From contig NC_018392.1 of the NCBI RefSeq assembly GCF_000208865.1, positions 372,001-436,000 of the forward strand: a stretch of 64,000 nucleotides of DNA, given 5' to 3'. Numbering within the stretch: the first letter of the stretch is position 1; every line of letters begins with the position of its first letter. The position numbers were made by a program, and so were the translations under genes. Source of the stretch: Neospora caninum Liverpool (lineage: Eukaryota > Apicomplexa > Conoidasida > Eucoccidiorida > Sarcocystidae). The notes beneath the pieces were generated by a model. The model was not told the DNA's origin. It saw only the letters and a list, made by a program, of their open reading frames with translations, and did no database searches. Shown here piece after piece: positions 23,569-35,529 of the stretch.

Positions 23569-26500
23569 ATGCCGTCTATTCCCTCCCCTTACTCCACCCT
23601 TTCTCTCTCTTTCCTTTCGCCGCAGACGCCTGAGCCCCTCGGCGAGAGCGGAACGCTTTTCTACCGGCCTGGGCCTTCCGCCGTGGCGTGTCGCACAGCT
23701 CACAAACATGGGGAAATCCTGGCGCCGGACAGAGAGGCGCGGGAAGAACGAAACGTGCACCTCCGAGGGCAGACGCTCTTGACTCACGCACGCGACTCCG
23801 ATCCGTTTCCGCTCCCTCCCTCCGCAGAAGATGCGGGGGAGGAAACGACGCAGGAAGAAAGAGAAGAGGGGGGAAGGCGAGGAGGACAGGGCTGCGTCAG
23901 GGAGGTCGCCCAAATTGTGGCAGACAACGAAAGAGGCACGGATCTGTGTCCTTTTCGTCGCGCATCTTCGAGACAAAGCTCCAGCAACCCGGGAGGCCGC
24001 GAAGGCGACGAGCACGAGACACCGAAACGCTCGACGGGGCCGTGTCTGCTTCGCTCGCGGGAAGGCTGGCCCTCGGCGCCTCATGGCCGCAGCTGTTCCA
24101 GTGTATGTGCACCTGGCCATCGCGTGGGGAATGTCAATGACCTTCTCTGTCCTTCCTCTCCAAAGCACGAGAATGTCTTCTCTCCCTTCGCTCCTCAACA
24201 GGAGGCCCTCGCTTCGGCCCCCTCTTCTTCTGCTTGCGGCTCTGGAGATGTGCACAAGTCGCAGTCCCTTGAAGACGCCGCCTTCCAGAGAGTGCGTTTG
24301 CAACTGCTCTCTCTTCAGTACACGGAGAAGTTCGACGCCGTCAACACGCGCCTGGTCGACAGGCTCCTGCAGGACGTGGTGAAGGCCGTGGAAAACTTCC
24401 AGCTCCTCATGAAAAAGTGAGACGCATGCGCCTCGCCCTCTTTCTTCGTCGACCTCTGGACACCTCCCACGACCTGTGTGCTCTCCTCTCTTCTCGCCGG
24501 TCCTAAGGCCTGTCTGTCTGACGGCGTACATATATATATATATATATATTTGCTGGCTTATATGTTTTTTATTTGCATGCAAGCGTATCTTTCCTTTAGC
24601 CGTCTCCCTCGAGTCAGCGCTCCGTGTGTCCTTTACCATTCTGGTTTGGGAGGTTTCTCTGCGTACCTCTGGTGCATATGTCGGCGACCTCACCGCCCCT
24701 GCGTTTTGCCTTGCTCTCCTTCTGTCCAAAATGTGTATATTTTTGGATGCATAGAGTTGCGTGTTCCGTGAATTTTTGGGCCCTGTACGTGCAAGAGATG
24801 TTTTGTGTGTACATACAAGCTGGCGTCTGCATGTGCCTATCCGCTGCCACTTTTGCGCCGATGATCGTCACTTGCTGTCTTCCGGGGATGCTCAGGTACA
24901 AGGATTTGCAATCTCAGCTTTCGAGGGAGCGCGAAGCGTCGTCCCTGGCCGAGAAGGCGCGGCTGCGGCTGCGCGAGTTGGAAAGAGAGCAGGAGGAGAG
25001 AGAAGAAAAATGGGAGTGGGAGAAGAAGGAAAAGCAACAGACGATAGAAACCCTCAGAGGATTGCTCGCGCAGGCGCGAGAACAACTTCTGAAGACGGAA
25101 GAGAAATTGAAGAAGCAAGAGTAGGTTCTGTGCGACACGGCGAAGCGAACTTTTCTGAACAGACAGTGTTCGAGCCGAGGACAGAACGCAGTTTCCAAAC
25201 ACATCTTTTGGTTCCGTCTCAAGAGGCTCCTCAACTCCTCCTTACTTTGCCATCTGTCCCTCTTCTTCCTTTTCTTCCTCGTTCTCTCCCAGGTCTCCCC
25301 ATTACATGGAAGGTGATACATGCATATATTTTTATATATATATGCATAAATGCATATATGTTTTTATGATAAGCATGTGTGCCCCCGTGCCGGTCGGTCT
25401 GTGGAGATGTCTAAAATGCTTTGCGTTTAAAGTGGAAAAGGGGATGCCGAGAATGTCCCGTTTTCGCTTTCTCTTTTCCCCTTTTGCGCTTCCTTTTCAC
25501 TCTTTTCTTTTTCTTTCTTGCGCCTTTTGTTCGGCGTTTCGGGGGCGACTCCATCCAGAGAGCATAACAAACACTACATTCGCACTCAGGGGGTGCGTCG
25601 CTCTCCGAGTCGGCCTCGACGCTCGCCCGCTGTCCGTTGCCTGAAGAGTCCCCGGGAGACACGGCCCCCGTCGCCCCTGGCGCCCGTGTCGAGAAGCACT
25701 AGACAGAAGAAGAGTCGCAGCTCCCCCTCGAGCGAAGTTGAAGAACCCGAAGAAACTCCGCGCCTGAGAGACGACATCCGACACGACAAGCAGCTGGCAG
25801 AGACGCTGCAGAGCAAGGTGGAGACGATGGTGCGAGCGCAAGAAACCGGACACGCAGAGGCGACGCCCGGGGAGCGCGAACGAGAAGCCTACTGGAAGGA
25901 GCAACTGAGGAAGAAGGAGGAACAGTGTCGCGCGGCGACAGCGCAACTCGACTCTCTCAACGTTCTGTACCAAGTGAGCAGCGTCCATAAGGGAGAGGGA
26001 GAAAACAAACAATCGAACGGACGTTTTCTCAGGCTCCATTTGAAGTAGGGGGTTGCTTGCTCCGCTCCCAACCTGCGCGCGTCTCCTTTTTCGGGCGTGT
26101 CATGGCGTCAGCAGCTGTGCCTGTGTATCAGAGCGCGTGGGGAGTGCAGCCAGAAGGCTGCTGAGAATGCCCATATTGAGCGAGAAATCTATCAGTAACG
26201 CAGTACACCTCTCCTCCGTAGAGCAGATACATGCAAAGATGGATAATTCATCGCTGATGTACAACTGCATGGAGACGTCCAGGCACACATAAACACATAT
26301 ATATTAGGCTTGAGAGTATACACGAGTAGGATTGGNNNNNNNNNNNNNNNNNNNNNNNNNNNNNNNNNNNNNNNNNNNNNNNNNNNNNNNNNNNNNNNNN
26401 NNNNNNNNNNNNNNNNNNNNNNNNNNNNNNNNNNNTCTTCCTTCTTTCTCTGTCGTCTTCCTGCGCTCCCTTTCGTCTCCCTTCTCTCCTTTTCGTCTCC

Positions 26501-27073
26501 CTCGTTCCCCTGTGGTCTTCGCCGCGCTTCAGTATCTTTTCCAAAATCTGTCTTCCCTTCCCGTGAGGTGGGTTTCAAATCTCCCCCTCTCTCCTGTCTG
26601 TTTCGCGGTTTTCTGCAATTGTCGCTTTCTCTCTTCCGGTTGTCAATCTTCTTCCTTTTGTGCTCCTTTGTTTTTACCTCCCTTCCCTTTCCCCATCCCT
26701 CTTTTTCCGTCTACTTCTCTGCTCCGGTCTTCTGGCCGCGCACTGCTCCTCGCATCCACCCGTATTGTGCTTTCTGTGGCTCTTCTCTCTCTCCAGCGTA
26801 TACGTCTCTCGTTTTTCCTCTTTTTTCGCGCCCTCGCAGAGACGCGCGCCGTCCTTTAGGCTGCCGAACACGCCGAAGCCCGAGAGAGAGAGAGATTCAG
26901 AGCGAGAGAAGAAAGAGAAAAAGAGGAAAAAGATGAATGTGAACTGCCGAGGCCATCCTTTCCTGTTGAGGGGAAACGGCGAGCATTCAGTGCTACTCTC
27001 GCTGGTCTCTCAACCCCTTCCTCCCCGACCCGCAAATCCGCCTCTTCGTCCCCCCCCCCTTCTCTCTTCTTAG
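23569..27073 (+). CDS. Coiled-coil protein of unknown function (interrupted by an assembly gap)
   Basis: Family not recognised. Exons 23569-24416, 24896-25120, 25559-25973 and 26840-27073 join in phase to 573 residues if nothing is lost in the gap at 26336-26435. The start context CCGCAAAATG fits the coccidian consensus well. Residues 1-240 are low complexity. From LEDAAFQRVRLQLLSLQYTE onward the chain is helical, and exon 2 is an almost continuous Glu/Lys/Arg coiled coil (for example LRLRELEREQEEREEKWE). Exon 3 has a basic Ser/Pro segment, then a second coiled coil ending at LDSLNVLYQ. The last exon is basic, then Pro-rich to TAG at 27071. A CT tract before CAG at 23623-23625 could instead be an acceptor with an upstream first exon. 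A cytoskeletal or centrosomal scaffold is possible, but nothing specific shows this. Confidence 0.7.
24528..24549. repeat. (TA)n microsatellite, intron 1 of the coiled-coil gene
   Basis: A short TA run between exons 23569-24416 and 24896-25120. Confidence 0.85.
26336..26435. other. Assembly gap (100 Ns)
   Basis: Exactly 100 N, a conventional placeholder for unknown length. It falls in the intron before the final exon of the coiled-coil gene. The right flank is strongly CT-rich, which suggests a low-complexity tract broke the assembly. A missing exon cannot be excluded, although exon phases on both sides are compatible (0/0). Confidence 0.98.
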
Positions 27074-27231
27074 CCCCACCACGGCTCTGTCCGTAGAGCG
27101 TTTATCTTTGTCAAGATCGCTTGAAGTAGGCGTTTCTGCTTCCGTCAAAACTCCACAAACGTCCCTGTATTCGCCGCACGCGCATATACATACATCAATA
27201 TACACATATAAAATACATATACGCATATATG

Positions 27232-27263
<32 letters not shown>

Positions 27264-27861
27264 TTCATATATTTATGTGTGTTTTCTGTATGGAAAAGAA
27301 CAGTCGTCAGGTTTTGGCTTGGAGTTGGAAGGCCCCATCTCGGTGTCCCCGTTTTGGGGGTGTTTCTTCGCGCAAGAGAGCGAGAATCCCGAGACGGTTC
27401 GGGGTTTTTTCTTTCGTTTCCACGGCGCGGCTGCTCGGTCGCTGTGGCGTGTGGAAGCGGGGACGGTGCCAGGTTGGCGCCTGCGCCGTGGGCTGCGGGG
27501 TTGGAGACCGAGAGAAGGCTGCGGCGATAAGAGTCGGAAAGCCGTGGAGGCTCTCGGAGACCGCGGCGAGTGTGCAGCGCCGCTGACAGAGGCGAGCGAG
27601 CGTGCCTGGCCCACTTTTGCGGCGAAGAAAGAACTGTGCGTGATGGGAAAGCGGAACAGGCTGGCAAGGAAGGCGACGGAAATTTGAGAGGCTTTGGCGC
27701 GCCTGGCCAAGATAGAAAACCAGGAAGAGGCAGCTTTGCGTCTCTCTCTGTCTCTCGTGGGTAACTCGCTGCGTTCGCACCCCTATCTCCTTCGCAGATC
27801 TCTTCGTCTTCCCCGTCTCACTCAAATTTTCCCTTCTCGTCTTCGTTTTTTCCGAAATTCA
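27074..27861. other. Intergenic region between the coiled-coil and carrier genes
   Basis: No gene seen. It holds a TA/CATA-rich patch and a (GA)n run at about 27243-27262, then GC-rich sequence leading to the carrier start. It probably contains the 3' UTR of the upstream gene and the promoter and 5' UTR of the carrier. Confidence 0.55.
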
Positions 27862-30631
27862 ATGGATTTTCCGTCTTCTCTTCGCCCACTTCCTTCTTCC
27901 TCTCCTCCCGCTTCCTCGCCTTCTCCTTCCTCTCCTTCTTCTCCTTCCTGTCCGTCTTCTCCTTCTTCTCCTTCCTGTCCGTCTTCTTCTTCTCCTTCCT
28001 CTCCTTCTTCTCTTTCCTGCCCTTCTCTTTCCTGCCCTTCTTCTCCTTCTTCTCCTTCTTCTCCTTCCTGTCCGTCTTCTCCTTCTTCTCCTTCTTCTCC
28101 TACCTCTCCTTCGCCTTCTTCTTGTTCCTCGTCGCAACCGTCAGGGTGTTCTCCTGCGGCCCATGCTCGGCGGTTCTGGTTGTTTCATCCGACAGGCGTG
28201 GCGGCGTCGATATGCGCAGAGTCGCCCTCCGTGAGCCTGGCCTGGTGCCGAGACAGGCGAGGGAGCGGGGACCCGGACCGTCGCGGGGACAGAGACAACG
28301 AGGGCCAGGCGCTTCTCCTGCGCTGGTTCAAATCAGATGCCGGTTTGCATCTCACCAGTGGGGCAATTGCAGGTAGGAAGAAGCGTGCGCAAGAAGGGGA
28401 AAGGAAATCGCACTGGTGTCTGTCAGCTGGCGAAATGGACTGAAACGCATCCCCCGCATGCTCCGTCGAGGCCCAGGTCGGCCTGTGCAGCAGGGAGTCA
28501 GGGTGGACGGGGTGGGGGCTGCCTGGATTTGACGAACTGAGCAAACCTCACTCTTTGAATCCAGTGCACTTCTCCTCTCTGCGTATCGACCTGTGTCTCA
28601 CTCTCTTCATCTCTCTTTTCTCTCTCCTCTCTCTGTCTCTCTCTCTGTCTCTCTCCTCTCTCTTTTCCTTCTTTCGCTCTGTCTCTTCCTCTGTCTCTCT
28701 CCCGTGTGCGAATCTTGCAAAGTGTTGATGCCCCGGGGAAAGAGGGAACGGGAAACCGCCTAGGGGGGAGGTGCGCGGCGAGTGACACACATCCCTTTGC
28801 GACGGTGCACATGAAGTTCCTGGTTCCAGCGGCACGGGCGTCTGTTCATCTGCATCTGGTCCAGTGCTCCGTTCTCTTTGTAGCGGAATCTGTCAGTGTC
28901 TATGAACGTACTTGTGGATTGACGTATCAAAAGTTCACGAAACTCTCCTTTGTCCATGTATGAATCTGTGTGACGCGCTGTTGATAGATACCGAGACTTC
29001 TCTCTGCAGCGGACCAGCGGGTGCGTGGAGGAGGCGCCACGCGGCTGCCTCACTCTTCACGCAGCCGAGGCAGAACGCGCCTTTCAAAAACGTTCTCTCA
29101 AAGCCCTCGTGCCGGTTTCTGTCCGCCTATCCCGTCACACCGCGCTACGCGTTCCTCCGTATACGTATATGTACATATACACACATGTACACATGCATGT
29201 ATGTGTTTGCGGACGTTTTTGTGTGCTGTAGGCGCGGTCTCGCGCACAGTGACTGCGCCTTTGGATCGGATCAAGGTGGTGCTCCAGCTGCAGCGCGGCA
29301 ACCATCTGACGGTGAGTGAAGCCGTTCATCGCATCCTCACGCACGAGAATGAGGACCCGGGAGCGCGTAGGAGGCCAGGCTGGACGGGTTTCTTTCGCGG
29401 CAACTTGACAAACTGCGTGAAGGTGATGCCCGAGACGGCCATAAAGTTCTACGCGTACGACTTCATCAAGCAGCGCGTGGTCCAGTTCAAGCAGGCGCGG
29501 GAGGAGGCTGCGTGCGAAGCAGCCGCGCGCGTGGCGGCAGGCACCCAGGAGGAACGCGCGAGGGCGGAGCGGCGCTCGGCTCCGGGAGGGCCGGGCGGCG
29601 GAGAGGCGGGGACGACGCAGAGCGAAGACATCTTCGAGCGCCACAGAAGACGCGCTGCAGAGAAGGGAGCGCGCCGGTGCGAAAGCAGGAACCGGGAAGG
29701 CGTCGCGCCTGCAGGCTGTATCGGGACTGTCCCTGCGCCGACTCTGACTGTGTTTGACAAGTTGCTGTGTGGAGGCGCAGCGGGGATGATTGCGCAGTTC
29801 ACCATCTACCCGATGGAGATTGTGAAGACGCGACTGGCGGCGTACTCGCCGACGTGCCGGTACGACGGCATCGTCGACTGTCTGGTGAAAACCTTCCAAC
29901 AGGGCGGCCTGCGGAGCCTGTACAGAGGTCTGGGGCCGTCTCTGCTCGGCATCATCCCGTACGCCAGCATCGACCTCGCTCTCTTTGACACTCTCAAAGG
30001 CCTGTACGTGAGCCGCGTTCTTCTGCCCAAGCTCCTGAGCGAAGAGGAAAGAGCGGCGCAGGAGGCGAGACGGCAACGACGCGAGGCAACTGCGAGGCAC
30101 GAGCCGGGACCCTCAGAGAGTCCCGAAAGCCAGGCTCTCGGCCAGTCCTCCACTCTCTCGTCGTCTCTCGCCGCGTCGTCCGATGCCCGCCCCGCTGCCC
30201 GAGGTCACGGTTCAGATCTCCCAGATTCGGGTTCGCCGTCGTCGCACCTGTGTTCGCGGAAGCCGTGCGCAGTGTCGGACCCTCACGAAGCACACAAGAA
30301 GTCGGCGACGCCGAACGTTCTGGTGCTTCTTCTGTGCGGCTCCATCAGTTCGCTCTGTGGCCAGGTGGTCGCCTACCCGACGGCTCTCGTGCGCACGCGC
30401 GTCCAAGTCGACGGCAGCGACGGCGCAGCAGCCAAGTACAAAAACAGCTGGCAGGCGGCGCGCTGTGCCTGGGCTGACGGAGGCGTGCGGGGGCTCTACA
30501 GAGGTCTGTGCGCGAACCTCATGAAGGCTGTCCCTGCCGTCAGCATCAGCTGGCTAGTCTACGAGAAGTCGAAAGAGGCGATTCGCTCGGGCGTCGAAGC
30601 CTACGAAGTCGGGGAGCGGAGCCGCAAGTGA
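27862..30631 (+). CDS. Mitochondrial solute carrier, ATP-Mg/phosphate (SCaMC, SLC25A24)-like
   Basis: Inner-membrane exchanger. Exons 27862-28372 and 29232-30631 join in phase (636 residues) exactly inside the first carrier helix, giving SGAIAG|AVSRTVTAPLDRIK. Three repeats carry the signatures PLDRIK (residues 180-185), PMEIVK (about 363) and PTALVR (about 552). GIIPYASIDLALFDTLK, CGSISSLCGQ and LMKAVPAVSIS closely resemble SCaMC carriers, which exchange ATP-Mg for phosphate, and the A in PTALVR is also typical of them. Charged inserts separate repeats 1/2 (residues about 250-345) and 2/3. Known SCaMCs have N-terminal calcium-binding EF-hands; here about 110 residues are a Ser/Pro repeat encoded by a CT tract. 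That tract may instead be an intron ending at CAG 28142-28144, in which case the true N-terminus lies upstream. The carrier domain is secure; the start is not. Confidence 0.88.
27890..28130. repeat. TTCTCC-type pyrimidine repeat at the carrier 5' end
   Basis: About 240 bases almost entirely of C and T, built on CTTCTC/TCCTTC units. In the carrier frame it reads as Ser-Pro-Ser repeats. Such a tract could equally serve as an outsized polypyrimidine tract, and it can form triplex DNA. Confidence 0.9.
28600..28700. repeat. CT-rich (CTCT/TCTC) tract, carrier intron
   Basis: Dense CTCTCT/TCTGTCTC sequence in the intron between the two carrier exons. No coding role. Confidence 0.75.
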
Positions 30632-32457
30632 GAAAACGGGTCGAGAGAAAAGCAGGAGACGGGGGGAAAGGCTGGCTGATCGGTGCGCCGAAACGGGCGT
30701 AGGTGGGAGCGGCAGTAAGGGCGACGGCTGTGTTCTGATCAGGCGCCACTGACGGAAACGGCCGGGTTGCGGGGCGAGAAAGGGCCTCCACAGGGTGCGC
30801 GAAGCGCCAAGGCCTGGAGTGGAGCGCATTTCGGCTGTGTCGCTGCGCCGGCGGGAAGGTTTGTGAAAGTCGGACGGGGAGAGAGAGAGAAGGGTGCGGG
30901 CAAGGTTTCTGCGCTTGATTTTGTGTTTGTGTGTCGTGAGACAGTCTAAACGCTCAAAAGACAAACTCTAAACAAACAGGCAAAACTGAACAGACGCTAC
31001 ATCTCACTTCGCGGAGGCCGCGAGACATACCCTGTGGCGAAGGCGCGTTTGTGGAGAGACTTCTGAGACAGCGCGGAGTGAGAAGTGCTCCGGGGAGAAA
31101 GGAACAAGCTGAGCAGAAAGGTGGCTGGGAGCTGGGACAGGGGCGAAAGACGGGGGAAAAGGGAAGAAAATTCGACAGGCATCTCGCTTCCGCAACTCGG
31201 ACGTGAGCTCTCGCTTCATTTGCCGTGTCAGAGTTCCGGCTGGGATCGAAACAAGCTGCCTGCACAGTGTCGTTACGCGAATCCGCAGCGAAGCATGTGA
31301 AACCGCAGAAAACAAATAGATGCACATACATATAGGTGCCAGACGGGGTATGCATAAGAACGCTCTGTGGGATCCTGCGGCGTCCGTCGCTTGCCTCTGT
31401 CAGTTGAGAGACGATTTCTTCAGACTTTTCCCTCGTTTTATGCAGTAGAGTGCGCAGGGTTTCGAGTGGTGAAGGCCTGCATTCCTTGCTGGGCTCCCGC
31501 TGCACGCGACGAAGAAGTGGAAAGACAGGAAAGAACATAGCCTTGATATAGAGCAGCGCGAATGCCTTCCGTCCGTTTTTTCTTAGCAAAGAGGCGCTTT
31601 GTATCCACTTTGTTTCTCTCCCTCGTCTCAAACCTGGAACTTTCTCACAGGTCGGAGGGATTCAGCAGCAGCTCCAGTGGACGGTCTCTGCGAGTCTCAG
31701 AGAGACAAACCCAAAGGGAGAGGTTCATGGATGCATTCCTACGTGCCGGTCTTTGCTCGTTCTGCAAAAAGGCCGCTTCTACAGAACCGAAAGAGAGCAT
31801 CCAGTAGAAAGCGTTCTCCCGCTCCGATATGAATGTTTTTCGTCAAAACAGCACAGACACCAACTGCGGCGACGCTTTTCCCCCCCAAGAACCGGGCAAA
31901 GCATGCCGAGTCACTGCTCTTTCCGCGACGTAACACAAAACGCGTCCTCACACGAACAAATACGGACGCTTGCGTGCTCTGTGAGTTAAAGGAAACAGGA
32001 TGGTGGAGACAGACAAATCGATTCGCCACCGCCGCTTAGCTCCTGCTCTTTTCATGACTCCCAGAGTGCTCTCACGCTGGGGCCATGTGCTGTCGTACTT
32101 TTTTCCAACGAAAGGAAAGACTACGTGTTCCCTCTCCTGCTTCTTCTTCTCTTTGACTCACAGAAAAGGGACTGTGTCTCTGCCCCCATTTTCTTCTGTA
32201 GAAAGAAAGGAAGACTCAGCTGGTCTTGTCCGGGACTGCCGTCAAACCGTCTCCCGCTCAACCTGTTTTCTGGTCTCGTCTCCTCTGAAACAACCGAGTA
32301 AATACGCTCTGTGTTCCCTCCAACCCTCCAACAGCTACGCATGTGGCCTACAGACTGAGCTGGCTTTCCTGGCGTTGCAAATCCGAGTATTTCTCATCGG
32401 TAACGTTCTAAAAGGTGCCATGATACAGATAGCCGCCGTCGGGTGCCCGAGGCGCGA

Positions 32458-32490
32458 GGAACCTGGTTCCCAAGTGTATACTGGGAACCA
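32458..32490. repeat. Perfect 9-bp inverted repeat with overlapping alternative hairpin
   Basis: TGGTTCCCA at 32464-32472 and its exact reverse complement at 32482-32490 are separated by 9 bases. A second arm GGAACC at 32458-32463 can pair with GGTTCC at 32465-32470, so two hairpins compete. Function unknown. Confidence 0.7.
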
Positions 32491-33576
32491 TCGTCCTTAT
32501 GGCAAATGTCTGTTTTCAAAATAGTTTATTTCTCGCTGATTCGCCCCTTTCTTCTCCTTCTCTGGGGCAGGGAATAAGACTGAAGAGGTTTTTGAGTTGC
32601 CTCCACCTTCTCACAGAACTGCATATCCAGTAGGCCGCGCGGTGATTGCCTTTCGTGCATGCTCTGTCGCTGTCTCGTAAATTTTCTCGAATAGCGGCTG
32701 CAGTTGAAAATAGAAAGGGCTGCACTGTGATGCAGTTCCTGAGGAACCTCAGAACCGCCTTCTTTGTGGCAAATTCTTTCTTCATTGTGGAAAGATTCGT
32801 GTTTCTATCCCTTTTTCGAGTGCCGTTTTCGTCAACGCGCATTTTCCTCTCGATGTTCTCTGTCCCAGTCCCGCCTCGGATTTACTCCACGGCATCTCCT
32901 TTAGTCCTTTTCTAAAGGTTCGCCAATGCTCCAGCTATGTTCGCTGTCAATTTCGTGGTTGTGAAGTCGTGGGAACCCCCTCGACAGAAGTTTTTCGTTT
33001 TTCACTGAAGAAGAGATAGGCCGTCTGATTGGGCGTACCTTTTTGCACTGGTCCGACGGCGCTCCATGCGAGCAGCCTCTCGCGTTGGTGATGCTCGTCT
33101 CTGTGCGTAACTGCCCCGTCCTCTCCACGAACCATGCAGAGCAAGTGTGCTCCATCTGTGCGTATTCCGTAAGGTCTCTTTCGTTTCCCTTCGTCCGCTG
33201 TCTTCCTGTCCTTTCCCCTCTATGTGAATTTGTCCGTCGCCGCCGTGTGTTTCTCTCCCTTCTGCTTGCTATTCCATGGGACCATTCAAGAGATAGGTCC
33301 AGAAAAGGAACAGCTGCGTGCGATTCTATTCTCGTTGTGTTGGGCTGAAGGCCAATAACATAACCACCTAGTTCCCCAGACGACAATTTCCCCCTGGCGT
33401 TATGGCGCTACGCCTCTCCACCCCGCTACTCATCGCAGATCGCGTGCGGACCAGCTGGACATATCGGTAGGTGAAGTGGAAACTCGACTCCCGGTGATCT
33501 TTTGAAGGATACGCGGCACAAAGTCCAACGCTGTGAAGGCTCCACTGATACAGACAGGCAGGACCCCAACGGGGCG

Positions 33577-33600
33577 ATATATATATATATATATATATAT
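33577..33600. repeat. (TA)n microsatellite
   Basis: A pure TA run followed by mixed TA/TGTA sequence to about 33680, in intergenic DNA. Confidence 0.9.
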
Positions 33601-35529
33601 GTATATCTGTATACGCTATTTGCATACACATGTCGTTTATATACGTATATATATACGTATATATGTATATGTATATATTTATCATTTAAAGCCACGTTCT
33701 ACATGTGCCTGGGCGTTCTCGGTGCGTGGCCCTGGAGGAGTGACACCGATCGGTTCGTTCTCAAGCATGCGTGTTTGTACCTACTCGCGACGGTGTACAA
33801 CGGAGACGCTGTAGAGCGGTCCCCCGTTGTTTTTCATCTGTCTGCTGATATCTATGTCCTTCAATTCGCACCCTTCTTGTCTTGTCTCTGCATGTTGCAT
33901 GGCACTACAGGCACTCGCGGTACAGCGGGGGAGTTCGGTTTTCTCTTCCGCGGTTTATGATAACAAAGCGAACGTATCTGTCGACGAAATTCCGCCGGCC
34001 GTCAACAGTCACGAAATGGGGAAATCCCCAGTACACGCTCCCCTCAAAAGTCCAGCGAGAGAAGCAAGAAAACACGGAAGGAGACTCGGATCAAACAACG
34101 TCTGAAGAATCAAGAGGGAGGGGAGAGCAGAAGGAAATTGGGAGGAGCGGGAAGTTCGCGGGAAAAGAGAAAAAGGCAACTGATACGGTGGCGCAGGAAG
34201 TGCACACTCCCAAATACTGTGATATGCTTTTTCTGCATCAAGAAGATCAAAAACGCAGGATAAGGCCGCATGCAAATTTCTTTTTCCGGTGAACAAACTC
34301 CTGTCATTCCCGGGACCCAAGTCAACATGTTGTTAAGCACCCCCCTTCTTTTCCCCAGCAGAAGCAACGAGAATGCTTTCCGCTGCTGGAGCAGAGAAAC
34401 CCTTAGCGCATACAGCTGAAGACAAAAAGACCATCGCAGTCTGTCGCCTAGATCACGTTGTAGAAGAACCTACGAACTTCTTAAGTTTATGCTGGTGCAC
34501 ATTTTTAGCTTCCGTGAAATCGAATTGAACATCAGACTCCCAGCAAATTGATGGAGCGATGCTTACACACGCTCCGTTCTAATGAGGCAGACTGCGTATC
34601 CTGGTCATCCCACATCTGGTTCAGTCGATTGCACTAAGAAGCAAGGTCCGCCGGAAGCTAAATCACTGGGCAATCAACAACTGTTTTCACACGGGTTGAT
34701 CTCGAAACCCCCCCCAAGAAAAGCTATCATGGAACCTTCATTTGTTGATTCGCCTTGGTAAAGGCAACGCTTAGAAGCGAGGCGACGGGATTTTTCTCAG
34801 CACCTACAATTCCATCTAGTCTATACGGCAGATCAGTATGTACGTATGCGAAGGTATTAGCTTGTTTCTGCAACTCCCAAAATGTAGAGCAGTGTACGAA
34901 AGGGACAAGGCATACCCTGAGGAGCCCCTGCAGTACAGGATGATGCCTACTGTGGAGACCCGCAGCCGACAAAAAGTCTCGTTCGGCTGACACGTGAAGC
35001 ATCTTGAAGTAACCAGATATTGTCAACGCTCAGAGAGCCTTGGCGTAAGTCGGTTTGTACAAACTAGGAAGAAAATCTACAGAACGGAACGCCATTTTGC
35101 ATGTTTGGAGCGGAAGAAACACGAGCGTGGGTTCCTCCCCTTCTCATCGCTTGAGCTACTGGCAGGAGAGACGTGGGGGAGCAGTGCACGGTTTTAAGAA
35201 CAAGAAACACCAGCAGAGTTGGACATTGACATGTCTCACGGAACTTGTGGCATACACGTGAACGGACATCCATACTTGGAGCATCTAGCACCACGGTCAG
35301 TTTAAATGATAGCACACCGTCGCTGACTCGGACGAACACCGTTATCCTCGACATCGTTTGGATTTCCGTTTTGAGCCGCACTCGGAAATCCGTCACACTC
35401 TCCAGACGCGGGCTAATGTGAGGCATCCGGGTTCGCATGGTTCAGACTCCCATAGAAGCGTAAACAGTGGACACTGCCAGGCTGTCAACGTCTGTTCATC
35501 CGGTAAATGTGATAGATGCGAGTAATCGA

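Larger units (their letters stand above)
30632..35529. other. Gene-poor stretch, about 4.9 kb
   Basis: No gene supported. The first kilobase is probably carrier 3' UTR. Open frames (for example 32000-32524 plus, 174 codons, and 30954-31631 minus) show no domain, codon signature or splice context. It contains a perfect hairpin (32464-32490) and a TA tract (33577-33600). Confidence 0.5.

Noticed and set aside
25559..25600. Use of the later acceptor CACTCAG (before GGGGTGCG) for exon 3 of the coiled-coil gene
   Set aside because: It puts the exon in a frame with an early stop; the upstream CATCCAG acceptor keeps the phase and the coiled coil.
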